From: Ureibacillus manganicus DSM 26584
GTDB lineage: Bacteria > Bacillota > Bacilli > Bacillales_A > Planococcaceae
Direction of reading: 5' to 3'
DNA: 36,890 nt
Assembly: GCF_000772945.1 (NCBI RefSeq)
Contig: NZ_JPVN01000031.1
Location: forward strand, 1 to 36,890
Below are positions 25,746-33,982 of this stretch, piece by piece (position 1 is the first letter of the stretch; each line of letters opens with the position of its first letter). A program made the translations under genes and the position numbers. The notes below the pieces were generated by a model. The model was not told where the DNA came from and searched no databases. It saw nothing but the letters and a program-made list of their open reading frames with translations.

Positions 25746-27284
25746 TTGGAATACGTAATTGAGATGCTTGGTATTCGAAAGCAATTTGGAGATTTTGTAG
25801 CTAATAACAATATTACGTTGCAACTCAAAAAAGGAGAAATCCATGCATTATTAGGAGAAAATGGTGCCGGAAAATCCACTTTAATGAACGTACTTTTTGG
25901 TTTATATCAACCTGAAGCTGGAATTATTAAAGTAAACGGAAAAGAAGTAAAAATTACTGATCCAAATGTCGCAAACAGACTTGGAATCGGAATGGTGCAT
26001 CAGCACTTTATGCTTGTTGAAAACTTTACTGTAACAGAAAACATTATCTTAGGTCATGAACCAACAAGAGGCGGTACGATTAACATTAAAGATGCTGCTA
26101 AAAAGGTTCAAGAATTATCTGAACGCTACGGACTGAATGTTGACCCTTATGCAAAAATCGAGGATATTTCCGTAAGGATGCAACAACGTGTTGAGATTAT
26201 TAAAACATTATACCGCGGTGCGGAAATTTTAATCTTTGACGAGCCAACAGCATCACTAACTCCACAAGAGATAACAGAGCTTATCCAAATCATGAAACTC
26301 CTTATTAAAGAAGGTAAGTCTATTATTTTAATTACACATAAGCTACAAGAAATTATGGACGTATCTGACCGTGTAACGATTATTCGTAAAGGGGAAGGAA
26401 TTGGTACAGTAACAACTTCTGAAACTAACCCTATACAACTTGCGGAAATGATGGTTGGTCGACAAGTTACATTTAAAACTGAGAAAAAAGAAGCTCAGCC
26501 AAAAGATGTTGTTTTAAAAGTCGAAAATTTAGTCGTTGCTGATAACCGTGGCATCGAGAAAGTAAAAGGGCTAAATTTAGAAGTTAGAGCTGGTGAAATC
26601 GTAGGAATTGCTGGGATCGATGGAAATGGACAGGCTGAACTAATCGAAGCAATCACGGGCTTGCGAAAAGTGAAAAGCGGTAAAGTCGAGCTTAATAACA
26701 AAGATATTACTGGTTTCAAACCTCGTAAAATTACTGAAGCAGGTATCGGTCATATCCCTCAAGATAGACATAAACACGGACTAGTATTGGACTTCCCAAT
26801 AAGCGATAATATTGCGCTTCAAACTTATTACAAAGAGCCTTTTTCAAAAAACGGCATTATGGACTATAAAAAGGTAAGAGGTATTGCTGCTGATATTATT
26901 AAAGAATTTGACGTTCGTGCTGCAAGTAACATGAGTTTAGCTCGTTCTTTATCTGGTGGTAACCAACAAAAAGCAATTATCGGACGTGAAATTACACGAA
27001 ATCCAGATTTACTGATTGCTGCACTTCCTACGCGCGGACTGGATGTAGGTGCTATTGAGTACATTCACAAACGTTTAATCGAGCAACGTGACAAAGGTAA
27101 AGCGGTTTTATTAATTTCATTTGAATTAGATGAAGTTATGAACGTTTCGGACCGTATCGCTGTTATTTATGACGGTGCAATTATTGATACGGTATTCCCA
27201 AGAGAAACAAATGAAAAAGAATTAGGCTTATTGATGGCTGGACAAGAGTTGTCATCTAAGCAATCAAAGGGTGGTGATGCATAA
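25746..27284 (+). CDS. nupO: Nucleoside ABC transporter ATP-binding protein NupO
   Basis: Double-domain ATPase energising nucleoside (guanosine-type) uptake with NupP/NupQ. 512 aa. First domain: Walker A GENGAGKST at 37-45, FDEPTASL Walker B, and the reduced signature SVRMQQR. Second domain: a degenerate P-loop GIDGNGQAE, signature LSGGNQQK, and ALPTRGLD in place of DEPTRGLD. This asymmetry is normal for the family. Start is TTG at 25746 with GGGAG upstream: EYVIEMLGIRKQF then aligns with the B. subtilis NupO N-terminus. The stop overlaps nupP (TAATG). Confidence 0.93.
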   Translation: MEYVIEMLGIRKQFGDFVANNNITLQLKKGEIHALLGENGAGKSTLMNVLFGLYQPEAGIIKVNGKEVKITDPNVANRLGIGMVHQHFMLVENFTVTENIILGHEPTRGGTINIKDAAKKVQELSERYGLNVDPYAKIEDISVRMQQRVEIIKTLYRGAEILIFDEPTASLTPQEITELIQIMKLLIKEGKSIILITHKLQEIMDVSDRVTIIRKGEGIGTVTTSETNPIQLAEMMVGRQVTFKTEKKEAQPKDVVLKVENLVVADNRGIEKVKGLNLEVRAGEIVGIAGIDGNGQAELIEAITGLRKVKSGKVELNNKDITGFKPRKITEAGIGHIPQDRHKHGLVLDFPISDNIALQTYYKEPFSKNGIMDYKKVRGIAADIIKEFDVRAASNMSLARSLSGGNQQKAIIGREITRNPDLLIAALPTRGLDVGAIEYIHKRLIEQRDKGKAVLLISFELDEVMNVSDRIAVIYDGAIIDTVFPRETNEKELGLLMAGQELSSKQSKGGDA

Positions 27285-28333
27285 TGAGTAGCCGCACTCA
27301 GAATTTTTTAGTTCCAATTATTTCGATTATTTTAGGTCTGATTTTCGGGGCAATCGTCATGCTAATAAGTGGTTACAACCCCGTTGCTGGTTATACAGCT
27401 TTATGGAATGGTATTTTCGGTAGTAGTTATAACTTTGGTGAAACTGTACGTACAATCATTCCTTATGTATTCTCAGGTTTAGCGGTTGCCTTTGCATTCC
27501 GTACGGGTCTTTTCAACATCGGTGTTGAAGGACAATTAATCATGGGATGGTTCGCAGCAGCTTATGTAGGTTTTGCATGGGACTTACCAACGATTATTCA
27601 CTTACCCGTTGCGATTTTAGCAGCGGCTTTAGTGGGTGCTGCATGGGCATTTATTCCTGGTATTCTAAAAGCAAGACTAGGTGTGCACGAAGTTATCGTA
27701 ACAATTATGATGAACTATATCGCTCTACGTTCCATTAATCCTCTGATTGCAGCGGTAACAGGTGGGGCAGAGCGTACACCAAAAGTACATGAATCTGCAT
27801 CATTACGTTCAGAATTCCTACAATCACTTACAGATTATTCTCGTATGCACTGGGGATTCATTATCGCGATTATCGGTGTGTTTGTGATGTGGTTTATTTT
27901 AGAGAAAACAACTTTAGGTTATGAGTTAAAATCAGTTGGATTTAACCGAAATGCGTCTGAATATGCAGGGATGAACGTTAAGAAAAACATCGTATTATCT
28001 ATGGTTATTTCAGGGGCATTTGCAGGGTTAGCGGGTGCAATGGAAGCATTAGGTACATTTGGAAATATTGCATCAATGTCGTCGTTTTCAGGTATTGGAT
28101 TTGACGGAATTGCCGTTGCCTTGTTAGGAGCCAACCAACCAGTGGGCGTATTCTTTGCCGCAGTTTTATTTGGTTCATTGAAAAATGGTGGTATTAATAT
28201 GCCAAACGAAGCCGGTGTACCAAATGAAATCGTGTCTATCGTAATCGCTCTTATCATTCTATTTGCTGCATCAGGTTATGTCATCAGACTATTGCTTGAT
28301 CGTGCAGGTAAATCGAAAAAGGAGGTAAAATAA
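27284..28333 (+). CDS. nupP: Nucleoside ABC transporter permease NupP
   Basis: 349-aa integral membrane subunit, about nine to ten helices, of the BPD_transp_2 family. LFNIGVEGQLIMGWFAAAY, ARLGVHEVIVTIMMNYIA and the conserved GFNRNASEYAGMNVKK loop, followed by GAFAGLAGAMEALG, are family features. Its ATG overlaps the nupO stop by one base and its stop is one base before nupQ, with GGAGG inside its 3' end serving nupQ: a tight three-gene operon. Confidence 0.94.
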   Translation: MSSRTQNFLVPIISIILGLIFGAIVMLISGYNPVAGYTALWNGIFGSSYNFGETVRTIIPYVFSGLAVAFAFRTGLFNIGVEGQLIMGWFAAAYVGFAWDLPTIIHLPVAILAAALVGAAWAFIPGILKARLGVHEVIVTIMMNYIALRSINPLIAAVTGGAERTPKVHESASLRSEFLQSLTDYSRMHWGFIIAIIGVFVMWFILEKTTLGYELKSVGFNRNASEYAGMNVKKNIVLSMVISGAFAGLAGAMEALGTFGNIASMSSFSGIGFDGIAVALLGANQPVGVFFAAVLFGSLKNGGINMPNEAGVPNEIVSIVIALIILFAASGYVIRLLLDRAGKSKKEVK

Positions 28334-28334
28334 G

Positions 28335-29294
28335 ATGAGCTTTTTAGACGTTCTTTATTTTATCATTCCTTCAGCTATATTTTATGCAGCTCCAATCATC
28401 ATGACGGCAATTGGTGGCGTATTTACAGAACGTTCAGGTGTAGTAAATATTGGTCTTGAAGGAATTATGATCGTCGGGGCAGCAAGTAGTATTATCTTTA
28501 ACTTAACGTTTGTCGATTCATTCGGAACGTTAACGCCTTGGATCGCATTAATTGTTGCAATGGTATTTGGTATGATCATGTCATCCATTTTAGCCGTAGC
28601 GGCTGTATCATTCCGTGCTGACCAAACTGTTTCTGGGGTAGCCATTAATATGTTAGGTCTTGCGGCTGCAGTATTTATCGTAAAATTAATTTATGATAAA
28701 GGTCAAACAGACTCAATTCAACAACGTTTTAGTCGTTTTGATGTACCATACTTATCGGATATTCCGTTTATCGGACCGTTATTCTTTGAAGATGCTTACG
28801 CAACAACATTTGTTGCTTTTGCAGTAGTATTCATCGCATGGTTTGTTTTATATAAAACGCCATTCGGATTACGTATTCGTGCAGTGGGTGAACACCCAAT
28901 GGCTGCAGACACAATGGGAATTAATGTTGCGAAAACGCGTTACATTGCTGTATTAATTTCAGGTGCTCTTGGTGGTATTGGGGGAGCTATCTTCGCCCAA
29001 GCAATCGCAGGGAACTTCTCAGCTTCCACAATTAGTGGTCAAGGATTCATGGCCCTAGCGGCAATGATCTTCGGGAAATGGCATCCACTAGGCGCATTTG
29101 GCGCGGCGTTATTCTTCGGTCTAGCGCAATCACTGAGCGTAGTAGGAAACGCAATTCCATATGTAAAAGATATCCCTCCAGTGATCTTAGCGATTTTACC
29201 TTACGCATTAACAATCATCGCTTTAGCTGGATTCATCGGTAAAGCCAACGCACCAAAAGCAAGTGGTGTGCCTTATATTAAGGGGAAACGATGA
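28335..29294 (+). CDS. nupQ: Nucleoside ABC transporter permease NupQ
   Basis: 319-aa permease, partner of NupP. ERSGVVNIGLEGIMIVGAA near residues 30-50, GVAINMLGLAAAVF, the EAA-like loop GEHPMAADTMGINVAKTRY and GGAIFAQAIAGNFSASTISGQGF are typical. Last gene of nupOPQ, ended by the hairpin at 29338. With the two BMP lipoproteins the locus forms a complete ABC nucleoside importer. Confidence 0.94.
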   Translation: MSFLDVLYFIIPSAIFYAAPIIMTAIGGVFTERSGVVNIGLEGIMIVGAASSIIFNLTFVDSFGTLTPWIALIVAMVFGMIMSSILAVAAVSFRADQTVSGVAINMLGLAAAVFIVKLIYDKGQTDSIQQRFSRFDVPYLSDIPFIGPLFFEDAYATTFVAFAVVFIAWFVLYKTPFGLRIRAVGEHPMAADTMGINVAKTRYIAVLISGALGGIGGAIFAQAIAGNFSASTISGQGFMALAAMIFGKWHPLGAFGAALFFGLAQSLSVVGNAIPYVKDIPPVILAILPYALTIIALAGFIGKANAPKASGVPYIKGKR

Positions 29295-29337
29295 TATAGT
29301 AATTCCCGGGTGGGGATGACCTATTTCTATTCAAATA

Positions 29338-29377
29338 AAAGCTGCAACCCAATGGTATATTGGGTTGTGGCTTTTTG
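29338..29377 (+). terminator. Terminator of nupOPQ
   Basis: Arms CAACCCAAT and ATTGGGTTG around GGTAT, extended by GC/GC pairs, then TTTTTG. Array E begins 14 bases later. Confidence 0.92.
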
Positions 29378-29390
29378 TATTTTCCAAAAA

Positions 29391-30520
29391 GTGTCTAGCA
29401 AAATCGATCTACGAGACAAAATTTATAGAATCACTGGTAAAATGTCTCGTAGAAGCGTTCAATGGGACAAAACGGGGTTGGAACTCATAAGAAGCGTCTC
29501 GTAGGAGCGTTCTATGGGACAAAACTGGGTTAGAATTCAAGGAAAATGTCTCGTAGGAGCGTTCTATGGGACAAAACGGGGTTGGATTTTTGGAAAGTGT
29601 CTCGTAGAAGCGTTCTATGGGACAAAACGGGGTTGGAATTCATGGAAAGTGTCTCGTAGGAGCGTTCTATGGGACAAAACGGGGTTGGAATTCATGGGAA
29701 GTGTCTCGTAGAAGCGTTCTATGGGACAAAACTGGGTTAGAATTTATGGGAAACGTCTCGTAGAAGCATTCTATGGGACAAAACGGGGTTGGAATTCAAG
29801 GAAAATGTCTCGTAGGAGCGTTCTATGGGACAAAACTGGGTTGGATTTTTGGAAAGTGTCTCGTAGAAGCGTTCTATGGGACAAAACGGGGTTGGAATTC
29901 ATGGGAAGTGTCTCGTAGAAGCGTTCTATGGGACAAAACGGGGTTGGAATTCATGGGAAGTGTCTCGTAGAAGTGTTCTATGGGACAAAACTGGGTTAGA
30001 ATTTATGGGAAACGTCTCGTAGAAGCATTCTATGGGACAAAACGGGGTTGGAATTCAAGGAAAATGTCTCGTAGGAGCGTTCTATGGGACAAAACTGGGT
30101 TGGATTTTTGGAAAGTGTCTCGTAGAAGCGTTCTATGGGACAAAACGGGGTTGGAATTTATGGGAAGTGTCTCTTAGAAGCGTTCTATGGGACAAAACTG
30201 GGTTAGAATTTATGGGAAACGTCTCGTAGAAGCATTCTATGGGACAAAACGGGGTTGGAATTCAAGGAAAATGTCTCGTAGGAGCGTTCTATGGGACAAA
30301 ACTGGGTTGGATTTTTGGAAAGTGTCTCGTAGAAGCGTTCTATGGGACAAAACGGGGTTGGAATTCATGGGAAGTGTCTCGTAGAAGCGTTCTATGGGAC
30401 AAAACTGGGTTAGAATTTATGGGAAACGTCTCGTAGAAGCATTCTATGGGACAAAACGGGGTTGGAATTCAAGGAAAATGTCTCGTAGAAGCGTTCAATG
30501 GGACAAAAACTGGTTAGTTT
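29391..30520 (+). repeat. Tandem hairpin array, family E, about 22 units of 51-52 bp
   Basis: Largest array. Arms GTCTCGTAGAA and TTCTATGGGAC around GCG (two G-T wobbles, otherwise fully paired); spacers AAAACGGGGTTGGAATTCA and variants. First and last units are diverged (GTCTAG ... CTACGAGAC). A higher-order repeat is superimposed: the variant spacer AAAACTGGGTTAGAATTTAT recurs at 29721, 29980, 30187 and 30394 (259, 207, 207 bp apart, that is five, four and four units), showing recent block duplications. It lies between the convergent nup operon and the flavin reductase gene. Short frames through it change phase each unit and are not genes. Confidence 0.97.
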
Positions 30521-30597
30521 GCATGGAAAATTTCTTGTGCTTCTATTAAATAAATCTGATGGAAATCCTAGTGAACTATCTCATGATGATCAATAAG

Positions 30598-30635
30598 AAT
30601 AAAAAAACTCCCTCGCTCATCAGAACAAAGGAGTC
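30598..30635 (-). terminator. Terminator of the flavin reductase gene
   Basis: On the minus strand ACTCC(T) pairs with (G)GGAGT across a 17-nt loop, followed by seven T. Confidence 0.7.
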
Positions 30636-30653
30636 CATTACCACTAACTCACA

Positions 30654-31229
30654 CTAAACACTAACTTCTAAACCTCTCACACTCTTCAACGCAGTTGACC
30701 ACGCCACAACATCATCCAGTACTTTATTCAATGTATCCTCATGGAATGGTGCTGGGTTGAATTCGCGCATATCTTGGAAATCAGTGAACAAACTCATCGC
30801 TACACTTGGTCCAACGACAGCTACTTTTGGAACACTTAAAATTAAACGTAAATCATTCGTAGCAGTTACCCCTAATGTAGAACCGTAACTTACAACGCCT
30901 GCTGCTTTATTGTTCCACTCAACATATAAATAGTCGATTGCATCTTTTAAGCCAGATGTAACGCCTTTGTTGTATTCAGGTGTTACGAAGATGAATCCAT
31001 CAAGCTCACTAATTTTCTCAGACCATACGTGTGCTTCTCTTGCTACGTAATCTTGTGACATGATCGCTGGGATTGGCTCGTTGAAACGTGGTAGGTTGTA
31101 ATCTTTAATGTCTACTAATTCATATTCTGCATCGCCACGTTTGTCAGCGATTGATTTTACCCACTCTGCCACCTGAATGTTTACTCGTGAGTCACGAGTG
31201 CTTCCTGTAAGAATTCCAATTTTCACCAT
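30654..31229 (-). CDS. NAD(P)H-dependent FMN reductase / flavodoxin-like oxidoreductase
   Basis: 191 aa, flavodoxin-like NADPH_dep_FMN_red family (quinone, azo or nitro reduction in relatives). GILTGSTRDSR at 5-15 is the FMN phosphate loop; FVTPEYNKGVTSGLKDAIDYL contains the TPEYN motif that contacts the flavin; VVSYGS follows. Start ATG 31229 has AAGGAGGAG upstream; a longer frame adds ten residues before the ribosome site and is unlikely. Divergent from a TetR gene with a palindrome between them, so probably induced by an electrophile or quinone that the regulator senses (inference). Confidence 0.92.
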   Translation of the reverse strand: MVKIGILTGSTRDSRVNIQVAEWVKSIADKRGDAEYELVDIKDYNLPRFNEPIPAIMSQDYVAREAHVWSEKISELDGFIFVTPEYNKGVTSGLKDAIDYLYVEWNNKAAGVVSYGSTLGVTATNDLRLILSVPKVAVVGPSVAMSLFTDFQDMREFNPAPFHEDTLNKVLDDVVAWSTALKSVRGLEVSV

Positions 31230-31325
31230 AAATAACTCCTCCTTAGTTAAATAAAGCATTTATTTAGCTTATAATTGAAGTTTAGTAGATAATAAAACAT
31301 ATCAAAACCAATAAAATGGTAATTA

Positions 31326-31341
31326 TGTTGGATATCCAACA
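31326..31341. promoter_or_regulatory. TetR-type operator between reductase and regulator genes
   Basis: Perfect 16-bp palindrome TGTTGGATATCCAACA, 41 bases before the tetR-like start and about 97 before the reductase start, in a 153-base divergent gap. A TetR dimer is the obvious candidate binder. Confidence 0.65.
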
Positions 31342-31382
31342 CAAGAATAAAATTGTTGTAAATGTAGGAGGGAAACGAAAAG

Positions 31383-31937
31383 ATGGATCAAGTGAAAACG
31401 GACCCCCGAATTATTCGTACAAGAAAATTAATAATGGACACCTTTATAGACCTTTCGGGTAAAAAAGAATTTAAAGATATTACGGTCAAAGATATTACAA
31501 CAGAAGCGATGATTAATCGGGCCACGTTTTATTATCATTTTGAGGATATTTATGATTTGCTCGACAAAGTTTTATCTGAAGTGTTATTAGTAAACCTTAA
31601 AAGTGAAGTCTACGAAAAAGAGGAAATTAATGAACAATCGCTTACAAGCATCTTTAAAGCGATTACGAATTTCCAAATGTCATTATCGAACAGGTGCCAT
31701 CGAGGGTATGAGGATACGATTGCTCGAATTATTCGCGACCAACTCGAAGTTTTACTATATAAAATGCTACTAAAACAACACCAAGTAAAAGAAGATGAGT
31801 CGTTGAAAGTCGCTGCAGTTATGTTAAGTTGGGGGATTTACGGCGCATCGGTTGAATGGAGAAGAAACAGCCAGGATGCAACTCCTGAGGAATATATCAA
31901 ATCTGCAATACCTTATATATTAAAAGGTATCGAATAA
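31383..31937 (+). CDS. TetR/AcrR family transcriptional regulator
   Basis: 184 aa. N-terminal TetR helix-turn-helix at about 15-58 (KEFKDITVKDITTEAM then INRATFYYHFEDIYDLL), the FYYHF motif being diagnostic. The C-terminal ligand domain is not one I can assign. Start ATG has GGAGGG upstream. It is divergent from the flavin reductase and probably represses it and itself through the palindrome at 31326. Ends in a terminator shared with the convergent PepSY gene. Confidence 0.92.
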   Translation: MDQVKTDPRIIRTRKLIMDTFIDLSGKKEFKDITVKDITTEAMINRATFYYHFEDIYDLLDKVLSEVLLVNLKSEVYEKEEINEQSLTSIFKAITNFQMSLSNRCHRGYEDTIARIIRDQLEVLLYKMLLKQHQVKEDESLKVAAVMLSWGIYGASVEWRRNSQDATPEEYIKSAIPYILKGIE

Positions 31938-31941
31938 AATA

Positions 31942-31978
31942 AAACACCTCCAAACTCACATCGAGCAAGGAGGTGTTT
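31942..31978. terminator. Bidirectional terminator between tetR-like and PepSY genes
   Basis: AAACACCTCC and GGAGGTGTTT, ten perfect pairs, 17-nt loop. The T tract is good on the minus strand (TTTTATTTTATT) and short on the plus strand. Confidence 0.88.
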
Positions 31979-31985
31979 GTATTGA

Positions 31986-32369
31986 TTAATCATCGTAGCG
32001 ATCGTCATTAATTTCTTCATAATAATCATCATCGTCGTCTTGTCGGTCGACTTCTTTTTCTAGTAATTCACCTGTGAAAGCATCGAATTTCAGCTCATAT
32101 TCAGCTTCTTTTGTAACAATTTCCACTTCAAAATGACTCCATTTGCCTTCGCTTTCAAACTCAATATCCGTAATAACTGCGCCATCACCATTTACTAACT
32201 CTAATGCTTTTTTCTCAATTTCTTCGACAGAAAGTCTAACTTGTTCTGATGATTTTACTGGTTCCTCTACGATGTTTGCTGCTTCAAACGTATTGTTACC
32301 TGCAACTGCAATTAGTCCTCCAATTCCCATAACTCCGATTAGCGCTGGTACTAAAACGATTTTTTTCAT
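31986..32369 (-). CDS. Secreted or membrane-anchored PepSY-domain protein
   Basis: 127 aa. Hydrophobic N-terminus (IVLVPALIGVMGIGGLIAVAG, residues 4-24; AxG/N cleavage possible) with no lipobox, so a secreted or anchored protein. One PepSY-like domain at about 45-113: RLSVEEIEKKALELV, VITDIEFESEGKWSHFEVEI, YELKFDAFTGELLEKEVD. The tail is strongly acidic (DDDDDYYEEINDDRYDD), perhaps cation binding. PepSY proteins inhibit or chaperone proteases or bind the cell envelope; the role here is unknown. AAGGGAG lies nine bases before the start. Confidence 0.82.
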   Translation of the reverse strand: MKKIVLVPALIGVMGIGGLIAVAGNNTFEAANIVEEPVKSSEQVRLSVEEIEKKALELVNGDGAVITDIEFESEGKWSHFEVEIVTKEAEYELKFDAFTGELLEKEVDRQDDDDDYYEEINDDRYDD

Positions 32370-32392
32370 TTTTCATAACTCCCTTGTTATTT

Positions 32393-32409
32393 GATAGTTC
32401 CATACTATC
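32393..32409 (-). promoter_or_regulatory. Short inverted repeat upstream of the PepSY gene
   Basis: GATAGT and ACTATC with a 5-bp loop, eight bases upstream of the ribosome site region. It could be an operator or leader hairpin. Confidence 0.35.
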
Positions 32410-32535
32410 CAACCAAAATGAGGATAACGGGAGAGTTAGATTAGAAATTGATGAGAAATAAATTAATGCGCTTATGCGTAAGTTTGCGAAGTTTGAATAA
32501 AATAAATAGAATGCACAGCCTATACATATTAATTT

Positions 32536-32565
32536 TTGCATAAACCATAATAAGACATGTATAGT
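32536..32565 (+). promoter_or_regulatory. Candidate promoter of ymfF-ymfH
   Basis: -35 TTGCAT (32536-32541), 18-bp spacer, -10 TATAGT (32560-32565). The leader of about 130 nt has a GC-rich hairpin CGGCGA/TCGCCG (32647-32662), nine bases before a T6 run; possible attenuator, weak. The remaining 32410-32535 region shows nothing else. Confidence 0.5.
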
Positions 32566-32704
32566 AGTGATATGAATTGTTATTTTTTAGCGATGTTGGA
32601 AAATTATTTTCTAGCATAATGGAATTCATTCATTAACCTTAAAGTTCGGCGATTGCTCGCCGGTTGCGAAAATTTTTTAAGATAGAGCAGAAAGGGGTAT
32701 TTTT

Positions 32705-33982
32705 TTGTTTTCAACAATAGAGATTGCAAAGGGCGTTTCGCTACATATTCGACAATCGACACAATTCAAAACAGTGAATTTTTCAATAAAGTGGAGAAAG
32801 CCACTAACAGTAAAGGATGCTGCAGAACGTTCGGTCTTATCCAACGTGATGCAACATAGTAATGGCAAATTCAAAAAATCAGCTGAATTCCGCAGCTATT
32901 TAGATGATTTATACGGAACGGTAATGTATTTTGATGCATCAAAACGTGCTAACGATCACACGGTTGTATTGAACGTTGAGACAGTAAACGACCAGTACTT
33001 AGCGGATAATAAAGTGCTAGATGACGTCATTGATTTAATTCAAACGGCGATTTTCAACCCGAATTTTGAAAATGATCAATTCGTTTCATCTATCGTAGAA
33101 CGTGAAAAGGAAATGGTCATCCAACGTATTCAATCGATTTTTGATGATAAAACGCGCTATGCACACCAACGCCTTACTCAAATTATTCGCCCAAATCACC
33201 CAGCGTCAATTTCAGCTAATGGGTCGATTGATGAAGTGAAAAATATTACGCCAGAAAGCTTAACAAAAGCTTATCATTCCATGATTAATGAAGACAAAAT
33301 CGATATTTACGTGCTTGGGGATGTAGATGAAAAAGCAATTCAAGAGAAACTTGTAAACGCTTTAACGTTCAAAGACCGCGAACCGATTCCGTATCCAGAC
33401 TATCCGGAATCTAAGGCAGAAAAAGAATATACGAATGAAAAACAAGATATGAATCAAGGGAAATTGCACATGGGTTACAGTACGCCTGTGAAATTTGGCG
33501 ATGACGATTATCCTAAAATGCAAATTTTCAACGGTGTATTTGGTGGCTATGCCCACTCTAAAATTTTCATGAACGTGCGTGAGCGCGAAAGTTTAGCTTA
33601 TTATGCTTCAAGTTCGTATTCATCTCACTATGGCCTTGTTTATGTTGTTTCTGGGATTGAGCCGGCAAATGAAAAGAAAGCCATTGATGTCATTGAAGAA
33701 CAGCTAGATGCGATGAAAAATGGTGAAATTTCCGATCTTGAGATGAATCAAACAAAAGCGATGCTTGGCAATCAGTTAAAAGAAGCGTTAGATTCTGCTC
33801 GTGGGCAAATTGATATATTTGACCAATATAAAGATTTAGGCGAAGAATTCTCGATCGATACATGGAAAGAGCGCTGGAAAAACGTGACGAAAGAAGACCT
33901 TCAAGAGATGGCTTCTCAACTAAAACTTGAAGCAGTTTACTTCTTAAGTGGGAAGGAGAGCGGGCAGGATGCAAACAATTGA
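32705..33982 (+). CDS. ymfF: M16 family peptidase-like protein YmfF (inactive partner)
   Basis: 425 aa. M16 fold, but the region where the zinc motif should be reads LSNVMQHSNGKF, with no HxxEH, so it should be catalytically inactive. GKLHMGYSTPVKFGDDDYPKMQ and the GGYAHSKIFMNVRERESLAYYASSSYSSHYGL segment show the M16 substrate-side fold. Start is TTG with AAAGGGG nine bases upstream. Overlaps ymfH by 14 bases. Expected to pair with YmfH as the non-catalytic half, as in other M16 heterodimers. Confidence 0.9.
   Translation: MFSTIEIAKGVSLHIRQSTQFKTVNFSIKWRKPLTVKDAAERSVLSNVMQHSNGKFKKSAEFRSYLDDLYGTVMYFDASKRANDHTVVLNVETVNDQYLADNKVLDDVIDLIQTAIFNPNFENDQFVSSIVEREKEMVIQRIQSIFDDKTRYAHQRLTQIIRPNHPASISANGSIDEVKNITPESLTKAYHSMINEDKIDIYVLGDVDEKAIQEKLVNALTFKDREPIPYPDYPESKAEKEYTNEKQDMNQGKLHMGYSTPVKFGDDDYPKMQIFNGVFGGYAHSKIFMNVRERESLAYYASSSYSSHYGLVYVVSGIEPANEKKAIDVIEEQLDAMKNGEISDLEMNQTKAMLGNQLKEALDSARGQIDIFDQYKDLGEEFSIDTWKERWKNVTKEDLQEMASQLKLEAVYFLSGKESGQDANN

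Noticed and set aside
29514..30436. Repeated 65-aa open frames (MGQNWVRIYGKR-like) in array E
   Set aside because: The 51-52-bp unit is not a multiple of three, so frames cycle through the repeats; there are no ribosome sites. They are by-products of the repeats.
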